Assembly: GCA_030267565.1 (NCBI GenBank)
Contig: BRXU01000013.1
Location: forward strand, 2,644,001 to 2,708,000
Reading direction: 5' to 3'
Length of the DNA stretch: 64,000 bases
Source of the DNA: Pleodorina starrii
Lineage: Eukaryota > Chlorophyta > Chlorophyceae > Chlamydomonadales > Volvocaceae
Shown: positions 61,390-64,000 of the stretch, piece by piece
How the letters are laid out: each line of letters begins with the position of its first letter
How positions within the stretch are numbered: the stretch's first letter is position 1
Notes under the pieces: model-generated
Told to the model about the DNA's origin: nothing
Seen by the model: the letters and a program-made list of their open reading frames with translations, nothing else
Database searches by the model: none
Position numbers and translations under genes: made by a program

Positions 61390-62388
61390 TTGGGCGGGGC
61401 CCCAGCGCGAAGCGCCCAGGGGGGCCCCGCCCTGTAGGATTGCCCATGTCCGTGTCTGGGTTCTGGGTTCTGGGTTCTGGGTAATTGGACAAGTGCAGAC
61501 TTTCGGCCAACGGAAAGGCTGCATAAGTAAAAGATTACATTCTTTATTGCACGGTAAATTTATTATTGGAACCCAACATCGCATGAGTACAAACCAGTTT
61601 GGCAGTCTCCATGGACCGAGGCCGAGGTCAAACCATCACCTCTCGGCCTATAATTAATTCCAGAAGAGTCATCGTTCCTTAAGGTGGAATTCTGACATGA
61701 CGGCGTGAAATGAATCTTCGTTTCAGAAACAAACTATGTTTGCATTGCAAACATTCTTCCCGCGACCACACCACAGCAGCTCTGCTAGCCGGTCCGATCG
61801 TCTTGACGCATATTGCTATTACAAAGGTTGCAAGGAGCAAACCATGAGGTGCCAACTGCTGGTTGTTGGACGCCAAGCCGCCAATGCACGCACGATTCAT
61901 CTGCGGGCCGCCCAACAAGTCCAGTCGGCAACCTAGGGGATGGACTTCTACATTCCCTGTCCTAATGTTAAAGCAGTCAAGCCTCCTCTACGGCGAATAC
62001 CTCAGTAGCGAAGCCTGCTGTGCACTCTCGTCGGCAACTGCACGTCGTCGCAACCCTCGCAAACAGTTCCGCTGTCCTTCTATTGGCAAGTCAGCCTGCG
62101 TGATGTGTAAATGATACACTCCATGTCTACTGTCAAGTAACTTCAGCCAATGCGCTGGCCGGAAGTAAGAGTTGCACAGTGCCGAGACGGCGCGCGATGC
62201 TAAACATGGGTCGGATTGCTGAAGCCGCAGGCATTTCAGATATAAAGCTCTGGCTGCCTACCAGCAGGAATGTCGACACTCTCACACTTCTTCACGCCCT
62301 CGCCACCCTCGCACTCAACTTAACCCGTACGGATTTAGTGGGGCCCCGCCCTTTTTCCGGCTTCAAGGAAGCCGACACCAACCCCTTG
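61390..62388 (+). mobile_element. Element R4
   Basis: 999 bp with the full 5' GC hairpin (TTGGGCGGGGCCCC) and 3' end (GGCTTCAAGGAAGCC, then ACCCCTTG). It is separated from the 16-24 kb copies by several point and indel differences. The 123-codon ORF seen in R2 is truncated here (61736-61936). Confidence 0.75.
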
Positions 62389-63554
62389 TTGGGCGGGGCC
62401 CCAGCGCGAAGCGCCCAGGGGGGCCCCGCCCTGTAGGATTGCCCATGTCCGTGTCTGGGTTCTGGGTTCTGGGTAATTGGACAAGTGCAGACTTTCGGCC
62501 AACGGAAAGGCTGCAGAAGTAAAAGATTACATTCTTTATTGCACGGTAAATTTATTATTGGAACCCAACATCGCATGAGTACAAACCAGTTTGGCAGTCT
62601 CCATGGACCGAGGCCGAGGTCAAACCAACACCTCTCGGCCTATAATTAATTCCAGAAGATTCATCGTTCCTTAAAGTGGAATTCTGACATGACGGCGTGA
62701 AATGAATCTTCGTTTCGGCAAGCAACCAACTATGTTTGCATTGCGAACATTCTTCCCGCGACCACACCACAGCAGCTCTGCTAGCCGGTCCGATCGTCTT
62801 GACGCATATTACTATTACAAAGGTTGCAAGGAGCAAACCATGAGGGGCAAACTGTTGGTTGTTGGACGCCAAGCCGCCAATGCACGCACGATGCGGCGGC
62901 GCTCTTCTGCGGGCCGCCCGACAAGTCCAGTCGGCAACCTAGGGGACTTCTACAGTCCTGTCCTAATGTTAAAGTTGTCAAGCCTGCTCTACGATACGGT
63001 GGATACCTCGGTAGCGAAGCCTGTGCACTCTCGTCGGTAACTGCACGTCGTCGCGACCCTCGCAAACAGTTCCGCTGTCCTTCTATTGGCAAGTCAGCCT
63101 GCGTGATATGTGAATGATACACTCCACGTCTACTGTCATGTTACTTAAGCCAATGCGCTCGCGGGAAGAGTTGCACAGTGCCGAGACGGAGCGCGATGCT
63201 GAACACGCATGGGTGGATTGCTCAAGCCGCAGGCATTTCGGATATAAAGCTCTGGCTGTCTATCAGCAGGACTTTCAGGACACTCTCACACTTGACGCCC
63301 TCGCCGCTCGCTTTGGAAATGATGCCGTATTTCGATCCATGCGCTCATGCACCCGGCGGGATCACGATGACGTGATCGCGCGGCGCCGGCAGGCCTTGCT
63401 GACGACTCCGCAAGCAGGCATTTCGGGGATAAAGCTCTGGCTATATATCAGCAGGACTGTCCACACTTTCGCCTTCGCACTCAACTTAACCCGTACGGAT
63501 TGAACGGGGCCCCGCCCTTTTTCCGGCTTCAAGGAAGCCGACACCAACCCCTTG
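62389..63554 (+). mobile_element. Element R5, head-to-tail with R4
   Basis: 1,166 bp. It starts at the base after R4 ends, with the junction CCCCTTG|TTGGGCGG. It keeps both hairpin termini. Its 3' half is longer than in other copies, carrying a duplicated 'GGCATTTCGG..ATAAAGCTCTGGCT' segment near 63230 and 63418. Confidence 0.75.
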
Positions 63555-64000
63555 TCTTAAGTGGCAATAGCAGAGCCATCCGCAGGCACTAAGCAATACC
63601 GTCCCCACGGCTGCTCCTTTAATTACGTCTTGAACGTCGCGACACTGGAATGCGGACTGCCCGGGGGGAAGGGGTGTGTGGGGGGATGGGGGGCGGCAGC
63701 CCCGGGCCCCCCACAGGCCCCCACCAGCGGCAGCCCCTCTCCCCCAGCCCAGCCCAACGCCTCCGACACACGGAAACATATTCATATGACGCATTGCAAG
63801 ACATCGAACCCAATCGGCTCTCATAGTACTGTAACTAGCTGTTTCATTGAAGCGTTGACACCAACATTACGGGCTCCAGGGGCTAAGTTGAGTTTTCTGC
63901 TGGGACCCTTAACAAGCCATGTACGCTGGGAACCCCGGAGCGCAAACAATGCGCGGTTCCTGCGGAAGCATCCGCAGCCTTGTATCGTCATCCTCGTCAT
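63555..64000. other. Sequence beyond the R4-R5 tandem
   Basis: No gene is supported. A short C/G-rich block at 63660-63760 looks like intron or UTR sequence. Open minus-strand frames here include R5 sequence and are not trusted. Confidence 0.35.

Overview
The window is nuclear DNA from a green alga, most probably a volvocine (Chlamydomonas-like) species. The evidence is very high GC, genes split by many short introns with GTGAG/GTAAG donors and pyrimidine-tract CAG acceptors, long Ala/Gly/Gln-rich inserts in proteins, very abundant G-rich microsatellites, and TGTAA (chlorophyte poly(A) signal) downstream of some genes. Nothing looks bacterial or organellar. All gene models below were spliced by hand, with reading phase checked across each junction. 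No gene symbol is assigned because no species-level identification is possible here.

Layout. 2-67: last codons of a plus-strand gene. 1468-4521 (minus): six-exon gene for a 341-aa protein whose two halves each resemble a SpoVS/Alba-type domain. 4522-5327: divergent promoter region. 5328-11734 (plus): large SAM-domain protein with an N-myristoylation-type N terminus. 11735-16698: gene-poor and unresolved. 16699-24384: nested repeat complex. A ~600-bp unit (U), apparently a gene fragment, occurs four times in direct order. A TIR transposon (E) sits at the U junctions, a GC-hairpin-capped element (R) sits inside E and inside the first U, and a 2,444-bp U+E block is duplicated in tandem. 24764-31614 (plus): 865-aa LRR protein. 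33653-38188 (plus): secreted/type I membrane protein lacking a kinase. 40316-44127 (plus): 587-aa AAAP-type amino-acid transporter. 44128-49378: gene-poor. 49379-59056 (minus): 17-exon receptor-like Ser/Thr kinase whose ectodomain resembles the 33.6-kb gene. 61390-63554: two further R elements joined head to tail.

How parts relate. The two receptor-like genes are probable paralogues, one with and one without a cytoplasmic kinase. The LRR protein, transporter and SAM protein show no obvious common pathway; the order looks like ordinary eukaryotic gene neighbourhood rather than an operon. The most unusual signals are the R element family with hairpin termini, the datable nesting of the repeat complex, a short motif that recurs mostly in introns of unrelated genes, a recurrent 12-bp near-palindrome, and the tandem SpoVS-like protein.
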